From Caryophanon sp036309765 (lineage in GTDB: Bacteria; Bacillota; Bacilli; Bacillales_A; Planococcaceae): 6,298 nt of DNA. Made by a program: the position numbers and the translations under genes. Positions 1 through 5,984 of the stretch are shown here, piece after piece (within the stretch, counting starts at the first letter, position 1; the number at the start of each line of letters is the position of its first letter). The notes under the pieces are model-generated. The model saw only the letters and a program-made list of their open reading frames with translations, had not been told where the DNA came from and ran no database searches. The DNA is taken from positions 1 through 6,298 of the forward strand of contig JAXJTE010000105.1 of NCBI GenBank assembly GCA_036309765.1, in the 5' to 3' direction.

Positions 1-491
1 GGTGCAATAATGTTTGGATTCATTACACGTGCGCCTGTACCTGAACCATCATCGATAAATAATGGTTTTTGTGTATTCGTGCCTGAGAAAATATATTTCC
101 CCGCTACTTGCGTATTGCCCATATCACGAATTTGCTCACGAATTTGTTCAACTTCCGTTTTAATTTTATCGCGGTCATCTGCTGTATTCGTATCATTTGA
201 AGCCTGTACTAAAAGTTCACGTAAGCGGTTTAACGCATCGCCTACTTCACCGTATGTAGCGTCCGTCGTATCTACCCACGTGTTTGCTTCGCCGATGTTG
301 CGTTGGAATTGTTCGATTTTGTTTAAGCTTGTACGGTAGCCCATTCCTTTAATTGCAGCTACTGGGTCCTCTGAGGCGCGGCTGAACTTCATACCTGAGT
401 CAATTTGGTTTTGAAGCTTGCCCATTTTGCCATAGCTTGTATTTAAGTTGCGTAGCATGTTTGTGCTAAGCATTGATTGTGTAACGCGCAT
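1..491 (-). CDS. flgL: Flagellar hook-associated protein 3 FlgL (HAP3), N-terminal part, cut by window edge
   Basis: FlgL is the second hook-filament junction protein; it is exported by the flagellar type III apparatus and sits between FlgK and flagellin. I translated this open-ended frame by hand: it starts MRVTQSMLSTNMLRNL and continues with NQIDSGMKFSRASEDPVAA (about residues 29-47), the flagellin-type N-terminal D0/D1 signature (G-K-x-R-x-S-x-D-P). VAGKYIFSGTNTQKPLF follows near residue 135, also typical of FlgL. About 163 codons are visible, roughly half of the usual length near 300 residues; the rest lies beyond position 1. The ATG at 489-491 is preceded by AAGAGAGG (499-506) with a 7-nt spacer, which fixes the start. 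It is the last visible gene of flgM-flgN-flgK-flgL but stands 239 bp after flgK, separated by a palindromic repeat. No frameshift is seen in the visible part. Confidence 0.95.
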   Translation of the reverse strand, partial: MRVTQSMLSTNMLRNLNTSYGKMGKLQNQIDSGMKFSRASEDPVAAIKGMGYRTSLNKIEQFQRNIGEANTWVDTTDATYGEVGDALNRLRELLVQASNDTNTADDRDKIKTEVEQIREQIRDMGNTQVAGKYIFSGTNTQKPLFIDDGSGTGARVMNPNIIA

Positions 492-545
492 GTCGGTACC
501 TCTCTTTCGTTTGTTATTACTTATTTGGCTATTCGCCATAACTTG

Positions 546-651
546 AAGTTGCTTTCCACGTCGAGGCAGGCTTTCCGCGGGCGTGGCTTGAGCCTGTAGT
601 CTCAAGCTCACGCTATTCCCGCAGGAGTCCGCCTCTCGTTTCAAGCAACTT
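546..651. repeat. REP-like palindromic intergenic element between flgK and flgL
   Basis: This is a 106-bp imperfect inverted repeat. The outer arms AAGTTGCTT (546-554) and AAGCAACTT (643-651) match perfectly. The middle arms starting GAGGC (563-567) and ending GCCTC (631-635) pair imperfectly, including CCGCGGG against CCCGCAGG. The inner hairpin pairs GCGTG-GCTTGAG (581-592) with CTCAAGC-t-CACGC (601-613) around the 8-nt loop CCTGTAGT. It is more GC-rich than the flanking spacer. From memory, similar sequences (CTTTCCGCGGGCG, then GCTTGAGCCT, then ATTCCCGCAGGAGTC) are scattered between genes in many Bacillaceae and Planococcaceae genomes, so it is probably one copy of a dispersed non-coding family. 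No poly-T follows on either strand, so it is not a canonical terminator. It could modulate flgL mRNA level or stability; that is inference. Confidence 0.75.
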
Positions 652-688
652 TTATATGTCTAACCTAGATTACGACGAGAAACTTAAT

Positions 689-705
689 TATCTAGTAACT
701 AGATA
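689..705. repeat. Short near-perfect palindrome downstream of flgK
   Basis: TATCTAGT (689-696) and ACTAGATA (698-705) are exact reverse complements around one base. As RNA it could form a 7-bp, AU-rich hairpin with a UAA loop, 25 nt after the flgK stop. There is no T-run on the minus strand after it (AATTAAG), so terminator function is not supported. It may be a protein-binding palindrome or chance. Confidence 0.3.
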
Positions 706-730
706 TACTCTATTACAAATCGCTATAAAA

Positions 731-2374
731 TTATAACCCTACGCGGCCCATGCCGTTAATGATTTTATCTAACGTTTCATCCATTACGGTTAACATACGT
801 GCGCTTGCGTTGTATGCTTGTTGGAATGTAATCATGTTCGTCATTTCTTCATCTAATGAAACAGATGATACAGATGCGCGGCTGTTCGCGATCGTAATTT
901 TTAACGTCTCTGAGTTGAAGCGCAATGTTTCGCTTTCGTTTGCATCGATTGCAAGCTCGGCAATCATTGATTTGTAGAAGCTTTGGTACGTTGCGCCCTC
1001 TAAATCGCTCGTCATTGAAACGGCTTTACCATCTGCTTTTACTTGTGCCGCACCGTTTAATGAAACGAATTGTAAGTTTGAGAGCGCTAATGCCCAGTTG
1101 CCGTTTCCTTCTTCACCTGCACGAGATGATGCAGCGAATAAAGATGTGTCCGTTAACATTTCGTCGCGCACTTTCATGTTGCTTGCGTCGAATTCTGCAC
1201 CGTCTGTCGTTTCAAACATATCTAAGCCTGTGATCGACGTTTCATTTTTTAAACCGTACCCTTGACGGTGTACTTCGTTGAACGTCGTCGCAAACGTGTT
1301 CGCTAACGTATCTAACTTCGCAAGCATTTCTGGGTAGTAGCCTGCTGGGTCGCCGTTATTGTTTTCGAAACCATATGAATCGATCATCGATAAAATGCTT
1401 CCTTTAAATGCGTTGAAATCATCGTATTCGATTGTACCTTCGTTTAATAGCGGAATTTGATCCTTCTGTGCTTGGTAATGCGTTGCGTAATCAGCAAGCT
1501 CTGTATACGAGAAGTTTGAAAATAAATTGTTTAAATCGTCGCCGTTAATCGGTAATCCTTCTGTTCCTTCAATTGCAAGTTGACGGTAATGTCTGCCATC
1601 GATTAAGTCGATGCGCTCACCTGAAGATGTCGTGAAGTATACTGTGTACGAACCTTCTGCAACGTCTGATGCGTTACCACCTGAAGGAATGCGGTCGAAC
1701 GATACTGGAATGAATTCGTTTAGTTGATCCATTAATACGTCGCGTGAGTCGTATAAATCGTTTGGTACGTATCCGTTTGGCTCTGACGCTTGAATTTGCT
1801 TATTAATTTCAGCGATCGATTGAATGATTGAGTTCATTTGCGTCGTTGAAACGTTTAGCTCGTTACCGATATTTGATTGAATTAATTCTAATTGCGTGTT
1901 GATATATTGGAACGATTCCGCGATGTGCTGCGCTTTTTGTACCGCTACTTTACGCGCTGATGCGTCCTCTGGGTTTGTGCTAACGTCTTGTACAGACTTC
2001 CAAAAGTCAGAAAACGCTTGGTCTAAACCGTATTCTGATGGCTCTGACATAATGTCTTCCATTTGGTTTAAGTTTTGTACTTGGTTCGTCCAGTAGCCTA
2101 ACTTGTTTTCTTCTTGGCGGTACTGACGGTCGATAAATTGGTCGCGCGTACGCTGCACCGATCCTGCCTCTACCCCTGTTCCGATGTAGCCTGCCATTGA
2201 CGGCGTGTTTAAGCCGACACCTGGGTATGGCAATGTTGTTTGCATGTTAATGCGTTGGCGTGAATAGCCTTCTGTGCTAGCGTTTGCTACGTTGTGCCCT
2301 GTCGTGTAAAGCGCTGATTGCTGTGTAAACAGTGCGCGTTTACTCGTTTCAAGCCCCATAAATGTTGAGCGCAT
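731..2374 (-). CDS. flgK: Flagellar hook-associated protein 1 FlgK (HAP1)
   Basis: FlgK forms the first ring of the hook-filament junction and is exported with help from FlgN. The 547-residue product begins MRSTFMGLETSKRALFTQQ and carries TTGHNVANASTEGYSRQR (about residues 24-41), the rod/hook-protein N-terminal signature shared by flagellar axial proteins. The C-terminus has EEMTNMITFQQAYNASARML (about 510-529) followed by DETLDKIINGMGRVGL, the matching C-terminal D0 helix. The middle (about 230-450) is variable, as expected for the surface-exposed domains. At 547 residues it is about 40 longer than the B. subtilis protein (about 507), and the extra length lies in that middle part. The ATG at 2372-2374 has a strong AGGAGGA (2382-2388), which overlaps the flgN stop codon; 12 nt separate the two genes, suggesting tight coupling. 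Confidence 0.97.
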   Translation of the reverse strand: MRSTFMGLETSKRALFTQQSALYTTGHNVANASTEGYSRQRINMQTTLPYPGVGLNTPSMAGYIGTGVEAGSVQRTRDQFIDRQYRQEENKLGYWTNQVQNLNQMEDIMSEPSEYGLDQAFSDFWKSVQDVSTNPEDASARKVAVQKAQHIAESFQYINTQLELIQSNIGNELNVSTTQMNSIIQSIAEINKQIQASEPNGYVPNDLYDSRDVLMDQLNEFIPVSFDRIPSGGNASDVAEGSYTVYFTTSSGERIDLIDGRHYRQLAIEGTEGLPINGDDLNNLFSNFSYTELADYATHYQAQKDQIPLLNEGTIEYDDFNAFKGSILSMIDSYGFENNNGDPAGYYPEMLAKLDTLANTFATTFNEVHRQGYGLKNETSITGLDMFETTDGAEFDASNMKVRDEMLTDTSLFAASSRAGEEGNGNWALALSNLQFVSLNGAAQVKADGKAVSMTSDLEGATYQSFYKSMIAELAIDANESETLRFNSETLKITIANSRASVSSVSLDEEMTNMITFQQAYNASARMLTVMDETLDKIINGMGRVGL

Positions 2375-2386
2375 TCGTTCATCCTC

Positions 2387-2884
2387 CTATGCTTGTGAGT
2401 CAAAATAGCTTTTCTTTTGCTGCTGTGGTGCTTGCCCGCCAATGTCGCTTGAGTAATTCATTTGCTCCGGTCTCGGCTGTACTAAATCAAGTGTAATGTT
2501 TACAAATTGCAGTGACTGAAAAATCATTTTTTGGTTTAAATCGTTGCGCTTTTTCAGCTCGTCAATGACAGCGATTAAGCGCGTACGCATTTGCTGAAGC
2601 GCTTCCTTTTGATCCATCGGTGCTGCTTCGATTAATTGGGCGACAGTCGGTGCTTCAGTAGGAGCAAATCCTTTTGCTCGCAGATAATCCGTTACCTCTA
2701 CTTGGCGCTGTTGCTCCAGTCGCTCGATCGCGGCAATGTGCGTTTGTTCGCTTTTTAGCATATTGTTTAAGCCTTCAATATCGCTTTCTTTAATGACTTC
2801 TGTTTTTTTGACACATACGTCAAGCAAGCTGCGATGTAGTCTTTCAAGCTTCTCCAACGTGCTAACAATATTATCTATACTCAC
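2387..2884 (-). CDS. flgN: Flagellar export chaperone FlgN
   Basis: FlgN is a cytoplasmic, mostly helical chaperone that binds the C-termini of FlgK and FlgL and delivers them to the export gate. The 165-residue product is close to the B. subtilis length (about 160). It is rich in charged and Gln residues with predicted long helices at about 5-70 and 85-137. The conserved C-terminal segment NQKMIFQSLQFVNITLDLV (117-135), followed by a P-x-x-x-x-NY tail, is characteristic of FlgN/YvyG. The start is a GTG (2882-2884) with GAGGG (2892-2896) 7 nt upstream. The nearby ATG at 2896-2898 is in another frame and hits a stop after five codons, so GTG is preferred. It lies 35 nt after flgM and 12 nt before flgK, the latter a client of its product. 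Confidence 0.93.
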   Translation of the reverse strand: MSIDNIVSTLEKLERLHRSLLDVCVKKTEVIKESDIEGLNNMLKSEQTHIAAIERLEQQRQVEVTDYLRAKGFAPTEAPTVAQLIEAAPMDQKEALQQMRTRLIAVIDELKKRNDLNQKMIFQSLQFVNITLDLVQPRPEQMNYSSDIGGQAPQQQKKSYFDSQA

Positions 2885-2919
2885 ACGTTAGCCCTCATTT
2901 CTATATGAAAATCGTACGC

Positions 2920-3180
2920 TTAAAGGCGGTAATAGTTCAGCATATCTTCCGCAACTTTTTTCGCGTCTACTTTATATTCGCCCGAATTCACCTGTTGTTT
3001 AAGTTCTGCAACTTTTTCTGAACGATGCTGTGCATATGTTTTCGTTGATTGCATTTGCTGAGCCTTCGTTGAAATTTCTAATGTATCTTTAAACGAAGCT
3101 TTACCGCTTGCTGTGTTTGGCTTCGCTGCTTGTGTACGGTATACGTTAATCGCATTTAAATTAATGTGGTTGACTTTCAT
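2920..3180 (-). CDS. flgM: Anti-sigma factor FlgM (negative regulator of SigD/sigma-28)
   Basis: FlgM binds the flagellar sigma factor and blocks late gene transcription until the hook is complete and FlgM is exported or removed. The 86-residue product matches the usual size (B. subtilis about 88). It has a flexible, polar N-terminus (MKVNHINLNAINVYRTQ) and a conserved C-terminal sigma-binding half. That half begins DTLEISTKAQQMQ (32-44) and ends with VAELKQQVNSGEYKVDAKKV (57-76) and AEDMLNYYRL, the classic FlgM signature (L-K-x-x-V-x-x-G-x-Y-x-V-D). The ATG at 3178-3180 has AGGAGGG (3186-3192) 5 nt upstream. It is the first gene of the flagellar unit and follows a SigD-like promoter, consistent with autoregulation through SigD. 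Confidence 0.95.
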   Translation of the reverse strand: MKVNHINLNAINVYRTQAAKPNTASGKASFKDTLEISTKAQQMQSTKTYAQHRSEKVAELKQQVNSGEYKVDAKKVAEDMLNYYRL

Positions 3181-3214
3181 ACTATCCCTCCTACTCCTTC
3201 TCTCTATGATTATT

Positions 3215-3240
3215 ATGTCGGTAAATATAGGATATTCTTA
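3215..3240 (-). promoter_or_regulatory. Candidate SigD (sigma-28) promoter of flgM
   Basis: On the minus strand, TAAG (3237-3240) is followed by 14 nt and ACCGACAT (3215-3222). The Bacillus SigD consensus is TAAA-N14-16-GCCGATAT, so there is one mismatch in the -35 and two in the -10, with good spacing. Transcription would start near 3207, giving a leader of roughly 27 nt that includes the flgM Shine-Dalgarno. flgM having its own SigD promoter is known in B. subtilis. The assignment is by pattern only. Confidence 0.6.
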
Positions 3241-3459
3241 AGAAGCTTTTTGCAAAAACGACGCTAAAACAGAAAAATAAGTCGTTAAATCTATATCTTT
3301 TAGATTATTTACATAAAATTTTACAGCTATGCATAAACATAGCGCACCGTTCGCACTAGTTTCTACATATACCTTATACCTACTAAAAAGAAAGCTTTCC
3401 ACCTATGTTTCGGCAAAAAAACTAAAACTATAAACCTAAATCACAAAAATGCTACGTAC
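3241..3459. other. AT-rich intergenic stretch without a gene
   Basis: This is the remainder of the yvyF-flgM gap. I see no coding frame with a ribosome binding site. It holds a small hairpin GCTATG/CATAGC (3326-3331 with 3338-3343, 6-nt loop) and a weak AATCTA/TAGATT inverted repeat near 3289-3306. No riboswitch consensus that I recognise is present. Confidence 0.5.
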
Positions 3460-3500
3460 ATATAAAAATACCATTCGAAACATTTCGTCTCGAATGGTAT
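3460..3500 (-). terminator. Rho-independent terminator of the comFA-comFC-yvyF unit
   Basis: ATACCATTCGA (3468-3478) and TCGAATGGTAT (3490-3500) are perfect 11-bp inverted arms with an 11-nt loop. On the minus strand the stem is followed by a T-rich tail (TTTTATA). It lies 26 nt past the yvyF stop codon and would separate the competence transcript from flgM. Confidence 0.88.
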
Positions 3501-3526
3501 CCCCTTTGCTGCTTGCTTCTATGCTG

Positions 3527-3940
3527 TTATTTTTTGCGCTGTGCTAAATATGTGCCGCGATCTGATTTTTCAATGCTATCTCTAAATTCCTCTGCCGCTT
3601 CTACACGCTGTAAATCACGTTGAAGTGTTTCTAAGCAGCGTTTGCATAGCTTCGCGCCATACGTTAAATGTCCACATTGGTCACAAGGGTAACCGAGGTT
3701 CGGAAACATCGTCGGCAATAAACGTTTTTTGCGCACCCATTTGTAAATTAATTTCTCTGACACACCCGTTGCCTCGCAAATTCGTTCAACGGTCGCTGCT
3801 CGATTTTCGCGCTTGCGTAAAAAGCGATACACGACTTGATATAAATCCTCTTCCTTTGCGCTACATTTCCCGCATACATCACGTGTCCCGATAAAATTAA
3901 ACAACTCGTTACAAGATGGACAATTGCGAACTTCTGCCAT
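3527..3940 (-). CDS. yvyF: YvyF-family flagellar operon protein, zinc-finger and helix-turn-helix
   Basis: This protein lies between comFC and flgM in Bacillales and belongs to the 'flagellar operon protein' family (TIGR03826). Its molecular role is not firmly established to my knowledge; DNA or protein binding affecting late flagellar genes is inference. The 137-residue product has a first Cys4 site (C7-x2-C10 and C23-x2-C26). A helix-turn-helix-like segment follows at about 50-73 (TVERICEATGVSEKLIYKWV). The second Cys4 site is C86-x2-C89 and C99-x2-C102, and the tail is charged and helical. I chose the ATG at 3938-3940 because AAAGGGGAG (3947-3955) precedes it by 6 nt. An in-frame ATG 21 nt further upstream (3961) has no Shine-Dalgarno and would add MSKGEFI. 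It starts 35 nt after comFC and is closed by a terminator. Confidence 0.88.
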   Translation of the reverse strand: MAEVRNCPSCNELFNFIGTRDVCGKCSAKEEDLYQVVYRFLRKRENRAATVERICEATGVSEKLIYKWVRKKRLLPTMFPNLGYPCDQCGHLTYGAKLCKRCLETLQRDLQRVEAAEEFRDSIEKSDRGTYLAQRKK

Positions 3941-3946
3941 AATGAA

Positions 3947-3955
3947 CTCCCCTTT
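3947..3955 (-). promoter_or_regulatory. Shine-Dalgarno deciding the yvyF start
   Basis: AAAGGGGAG on the minus strand lies 6 nt before the ATG at 3940. It falls inside the longer open frame that begins at 3961, so it argues that the shorter, 137-residue product is the real one. Confidence 0.75.
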
Positions 3956-3975
3956 ACTCATCCAGTATAAATTTA

Positions 3976-4584
3976 TTATACAAGATAATTTTTATTACTC
4001 TTCACTTTGACGAGTACAAAACATGAAACTTTCTTCGCACCGTTTGAAAGGAGTAAATTTTTGATTTCGCCTACAGTTGCACCTGTTGTATAAATATCGT
4101 CGACAATTATGAATTCTTGACCTTGTATGCACATTTCTTGCTGTAGAAGGAAGCGATTTTTATTATTTTGGCGCTGCGCTAACGTTTTTTTCGACTGCTG
4201 GTCATGCACTGCTTTTTTTAATATATTAGCATACGGAATGTGCGCCATTTCAAGCAAATAATGTACTTGCGAAAATGTGCGCTCGTGTAAACGCTCTCGG
4301 TGTAGCGGCACGGGAATAATCGTTTCGCGCCGATTACGCAGTGCCTCATAGATGTCACTCCGAAACACTTGCGCAAGCGCGACATCCTTTCCGAACTTAT
4401 AGCGCTCCATATAGTCCTTCATCGCGGCATTGTACGTAAATAATGCTTCTACGTCGTCGTTCGGTTCAGCTGCTTCAAACGACTCGCGACATCGCTCACA
4501 AATGACGGGCGGAAATTTGCGCAGCACGACGTCATACCAGCTGCTGCTCGCTTGAAATGGGCGATCACATAATAAACAAATCAT
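3976..4584 (-). CDS. comFC: Competence protein ComFC, phosphoribosyltransferase-like
   Basis: ComFC is a cytoplasmic phosphoribosyltransferase-fold protein needed for efficient natural transformation; it interacts with ComFA and single-stranded DNA in species where this was tested. The 202-residue product has an N-terminal zinc site (C3-x2-C6 and C29-x2-C32) and the family block IIPVPLHRERLHERTFSQ (89-106). KKTLAQRQNNKNRF (132-145) follows. The PRPP-binding loop FIIVDDIYTTGAT (158-170) has both acidic residues intact. It is somewhat shorter than B. subtilis ComFC. The ATG (4582-4584) overlaps the comFA stop in ATGA. I see no purine-rich Shine-Dalgarno before it, so translation is probably coupled to comFA. 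The comFB gene found between these two in B. subtilis is absent. Confidence 0.94.
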   Translation of the reverse strand: MICLLCDRPFQASSSWYDVVLRKFPPVICERCRESFEAAEPNDDVEALFTYNAAMKDYMERYKFGKDVALAQVFRSDIYEALRNRRETIIPVPLHRERLHERTFSQVHYLLEMAHIPYANILKKAVHDQQSKKTLAQRQNNKNRFLLQQEMCIQGQEFIIVDDIYTTGATVGEIKNLLLSNGAKKVSCFVLVKVKSNKNYLV

Positions 4585-5891
4585 ACGACGACCGCGTTCA
4601 ATCGCTTAATGTCGGCAATTGCCGCGTCCATCGCAATCGTAATTGATTCAGCAAAAAACGCAATATCGCCGCTCGCATACTGTTTATGCCGCCCGACACG
4701 CCCGCTAATTTGCACGAGCGCCCCTGCATCAAAAATCGCATCGTCCGCACAAACGACCGCCACTTGCACGTTCGTAATCGTAATGCCACGCTCTAAAATG
4801 GTAGACGTTACAAGCCCTTGCAGCTCGCCACCCCTTAGCTTCAGCACCTTCTCCTTTCGCTCCTCATCCTCAGCATGCACCGCTTCTACTTGTGGCACGA
4901 CCGACTGAATCAGTGGCAAGCATTGTTCGATGAGCGCAATTGTTGGCAAAAATAGAAGAAATGGCTCGTGCTTCGTTAGCCGCTGATGCAGCCAATCGTG
5001 CAGCGCTTTTGGCAGCTTGTTTTGTGCGAATTGCTTTTGCAGGCGACGCACTACGACGATGCGCGGCACAGGCAGTAAATGACCGTGATAGCGGCGCGGT
5101 AAAAACGAATAGCCCCATTGCTCTTTTTTGCACTGCGTCAATAATTTGCGGCTCGGTGTCGCCGTGACGAACGCAATAGGTGCTTCGTTTGTTTTTGCTT
5201 TGTTGACAGCGCGTTGTAGCATCGCATCGTACGTGTATGGAAACGCATCGGCTTCATCGACAATAATAACGTCGAACGCAGACTGAAAGCGCAATAACTG
5301 ATGCGTCGTTGCAACGATTAATGGCGAGAAACGTTGCCCGACATCAGCACCACCGTACAACGCTTGCACGAACGTATTCGGGAATGCTTGCTGCAAGCGC
5401 GGGTATAGCTCAAGCACGACGTCTGTACGCGGCGTCGCAATACATACGCGCTGCTGTTGCTGTAAAGCGTGCAGCACAGGCTGGAACAAAATTTCGGTCT
5501 TCCCAGCGCCACATACAGCGTGCAGTAAATGGTTACGCCGCACTGTTAAACTATCGATTAGCTCATCGCTTGCTCGTTGCTGCGCGTCGCTTAAATGAAG
5601 TGGCACGAGCGTATGGTTTGTCGGTCGCTCCGCACGTTTACCACACCAGCGAATGAGCGTCGTACAGCTGCTAATGCGCCCGAGCTGTATGCATTTGCGA
5701 CAATACGTGCAAGCGCCGTTACATACCGCACAATGAAACGTATAAAAATAGGCACGGTCCTCGTTTAAGCAACGCATGCACTTCTCATCTTGAATGCCAC
5801 GCACACATTCGACGTCACCGCTTTCGATATATTGCGCCACGTCGTCAACGCGAGCGGCATCGAGTATACGCCCTTCTAAAAATGATTGCAT
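4581..5891 (-). CDS. comFA: Competence helicase ComFA (DEAD-box ATPase for DNA uptake)
   Basis: ComFA is a membrane-associated, DNA-stimulated ATPase thought to drive incoming single-stranded DNA through the ComEC channel. The 436-residue product has a Cys-rich zinc region near the N-terminus (C38-x2-C41, C54-x2-C57, C61-x2-C64, C67). Helicase motifs follow in order: Walker A GAGKT (128-132), Ia ATPRTDVV (152-159), DEAD-type box VDEADAF (211-217), III TAT (243-245), FLPT (314-317), V STILERGI (363-370) and VI QISGRVGR (394-401). All catalytic positions are present. I start it at the ATG 5889-5891 because GAGGTGAT (5896-5903) is well spaced. The open frame extends 26 codons upstream, but that part runs through a terminator hairpin. 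Base composition is more GC-rich than in the flagellar genes. B. subtilis ComFA is about 463 residues. Confidence 0.95.
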   Translation of the reverse strand: MQSFLEGRILDAARVDDVAQYIESGDVECVRGIQDEKCMRCLNEDRAYFYTFHCAVCNGACTYCRKCIQLGRISSCTTLIRWCGKRAERPTNHTLVPLHLSDAQQRASDELIDSLTVRRNHLLHAVCGAGKTEILFQPVLHALQQQQRVCIATPRTDVVLELYPRLQQAFPNTFVQALYGGADVGQRFSPLIVATTHQLLRFQSAFDVIIVDEADAFPYTYDAMLQRAVNKAKTNEAPIAFVTATPSRKLLTQCKKEQWGYSFLPRRYHGHLLPVPRIVVVRRLQKQFAQNKLPKALHDWLHQRLTKHEPFLLFLPTIALIEQCLPLIQSVVPQVEAVHAEDEERKEKVLKLRGGELQGLVTSTILERGITITNVQVAVVCADDAIFDAGALVQISGRVGRHKQYASGDIAFFAESITIAMDAAIADIKRLNAVVV

Positions 5892-5895
5892 ATCC

Positions 5896-5903
5896 ATCAC
5901 CTC
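5896..5903 (-). promoter_or_regulatory. Shine-Dalgarno deciding the comFA start
   Basis: GAGGTGAT matches the extended anti-Shine-Dalgarno pairing (AGGAGGTGAT). It leaves 4 nt to the ATG at 5891 when counted from its end, or 8 nt from GAGG. The other in-frame ATG at 5897 overlaps it and is too close to use it. It directly abuts the T-run of the upstream terminator hairpin. Confidence 0.75.
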
Positions 5904-5943
5904 AAAAAAATCGTAGCAACACATAAGCTGCGTTGCTACGATT
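5904..5943 (-). terminator. Intrinsic terminator or attenuator in the comFA leader
   Basis: AATCGTAGCAAC (5932-5943 read on the minus strand) pairs perfectly with GTTGCTACGATT (5909-5920). The loop is 11 nt, and the T-run extends through 5904. On the plus strand no T-run follows, so it works only for leftward transcripts. It could end the transcript of an upstream gene or act as a conditional terminator for comFA, because the comFA Shine-Dalgarno starts at the very next base. Confidence 0.82.
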
Positions 5944-5949
5944 GAGCGG

Positions 5950-5962
5950 AAAATTCTATTTT
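5950..5962. promoter_or_regulatory. ComK-type AT-box upstream of comFA
   Basis: AAAATAGAATTTT on the minus strand fits the ComK half-site AAAA-N5-TTTT exactly. Functional ComK sites normally contain two such boxes 8, 18 or 31 bp apart. I find no clean second box here, and an inserted element begins about 22 bp upstream. The internal TAGAAT also resembles a SigA -10, but the matching -35 is poor (TTCCTC at 17 bp). comFA is a known ComK target in B. subtilis. Confidence 0.4.
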
Positions 5963-5984
5963 GGCACAAAAAAATGAGGAAAGC

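Noticed and set aside
10..339. Plus-strand open frame of 109 codons
   Set aside because: It lies antisense to clear flgL coding sequence and has no family-like character; it is a shadow frame.
488..520. SigD-like TAAC-N15-ACCGACAT before flgL
   Set aside because: The would-be -10 overlaps the flgL ATG, so any transcript would start inside the gene and lack the ribosome binding site.
689..705. Palindrome after flgK as a terminator
   Set aside because: The stem is short and AU-rich with no T-run following on the minus strand.
3241..3467. Riboswitch, such as a cyclic-di-GMP class, in the flgM upstream gap
   Set aside because: No conserved core that I recognise is present, and the SigD-like promoter near 3215-3240 gives a leader too short to include this region.
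4609..5656. Several plus-strand and out-of-frame open frames (63-115 codons) across comFA
   Set aside because: ComFA has all helicase motifs in the minus frame; the others are shadow frames favoured by GC-rich codons.
5892..5969. N-terminal extension of comFA by 26 codons (MCQNRIF...)
   Set aside because: It has no Shine-Dalgarno, runs through the terminator stem and AT-box, and a well-placed GAGGTGAT supports the ATG at 5891.
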